Source: an uncultured Coriobacteriaceae bacterium (GTDB taxonomy: Bacteria; Actinomycetota; Coriobacteriia; Coriobacteriales; Eggerthellaceae). From it: a stretch of 15,748 nucleotides of DNA. The notes under the pieces were generated by a model. It was given only the letters and a program-made list of their open reading frames with translations, did not search any database and had not been told where the DNA came from. This document shows, piece by piece, positions 15,367 to 15,748 of this stretch (position 1 is its first letter; the number at the start of each line of letters is the position of its first letter). Location: positions 1 through 15,748 of the forward strand of contig USAB01000038.1 in assembly GCA_900552585.1 (NCBI GenBank), in the 5' to 3' direction. The position numbers and the translations under genes are program-made.

Positions 15367-15748
15367 TTATTTATTTTCGGTCTTTGCCTTCATGTGTGCA
15401 TAAACCTTGATCGGCAGGCCGAACAGGTTGATGAAGCCGTCTGCATCCGCCTGATTGTAGACCTCATCCTCATCGAACGTTGCGATCTCCGGGTCATACA
15501 GGCTGTACGGAGAAGTGACACCTGCATCAATGATGTTGCCCTTATAAAGCTTCAGCTTGACATCGCCGGTGACGGTCTGCTGGGTGGAATCTACAAATGC
15601 GGAAAGCGCCTCGCGCAGCGGGGTAAACCACTGGCCGTAGTAAACAAGTTCCGCAAACTTCAAACCGATCTGCTGCTTGTAGTGGAACGTGTCTCTTAGA
15701 TAATAATCGAAAGCATATTTAGCATTAAACTTCAACCAGTCGGTTACG
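15367..15748 (-). CDS. argG: Argininosuccinate synthase, second copy, C-terminal part (cut by window edge)
   Basis: The last 126 residues of an ArgG are visible; the frame is open to the right edge, beginning VTDWLKFNAKYA. The segments LVYYGQWFTPLREAL, VTGDVKLKLYKG, SPYSLYDPEIATF and GFINLFGLPIK line up with the C-terminal region of the native ArgG (LVYNGQWFSPL, VTGTIRLKFYKG, KFSLYDHSLATY, GFIQLYQLPVK) but differ at many positions. The ATP-binding loop lies outside the window, so activity cannot be judged. Lower-GC codon use matches argH2. It would be the first gene of a second argG-argH pair on the minus strand. Confidence 0.93.
   Translation of the reverse strand, partial: VTDWLKFNAKYAFDYYLRDTFHYKQQIGLKFAELVYYGQWFTPLREALSAFVDSTQQTVTGDVKLKLYKGNIIDAGVTSPYSLYDPEIATFDEDEVYNQADADGFINLFGLPIKVYAHMKAKTENK

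Overview
The window is a piece of a high-GC bacterial chromosome. It most resembles a gut actinobacterium of the class Coriobacteriia (Eggerthellaceae or a related family). That placement rests on GC-rich codon use, an argC-J-B-D-R-G-H gene order of actinobacterial type, serine-rich wall proteins and TTG starts; no database search was possible. The far right end (about 13,300-15,748) has lower GC, uses AAA, TTT, CTT and TTA codons much more often, and encodes proteins that look like those of Clostridia (Oscillospirales type).

Left part (1-5,919): cell envelope and RNA-modification type genes. A U32-family peptidase/hydroxylase gene (minus strand, cut by the window edge) is divergent from a class A penicillin-binding protein gene (plus, 748-2,928). 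A second class A PBP (minus, 3,673-5,919) and a small lipoprotein gene (minus, 3,154-3,648) converge on the first PBP. The two transcripts meet at a strong bidirectional terminator (3,091-3,123). The two PBPs are paralogues in inverted orientation, both with long serine-rich C-terminal tails.

Middle (5,947 to about 13,300): an arginine biosynthesis cluster, all on the minus strand. In transcription order it is argC, argJ, argB, argD, argR, argG, argH, and the second PBP follows argH after only 27 bp. ArgJ, ArgB, ArgC and ArgD carry glutamate to acetylornithine and ornithine; ArgG and ArgH turn citrulline into arginine; ArgR is the arginine-sensing repressor. No argF (ornithine carbamoyltransferase) is present, so the step that makes citrulline must be encoded elsewhere. 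A perfect AT-rich dyad between argR and argG is a candidate operator.

Right end (about 13,300-15,748): a second argG (C-terminal part only) and a second argH precede argC. Composition changes inside argC: codons 1 to about 175 resemble argG2/argH2 and the rest resembles the native cluster. The window therefore holds two argG-argH sets joined through a mosaic argC. This is either homologous recombination with a foreign argGHC segment or a chimeric assembly join, and the sequence alone cannot decide. It is the most notable feature here. No CRISPR array, tRNA, rRNA, insertion sequence or phage gene was seen, and no gene-free stretch exceeds 300 bp.
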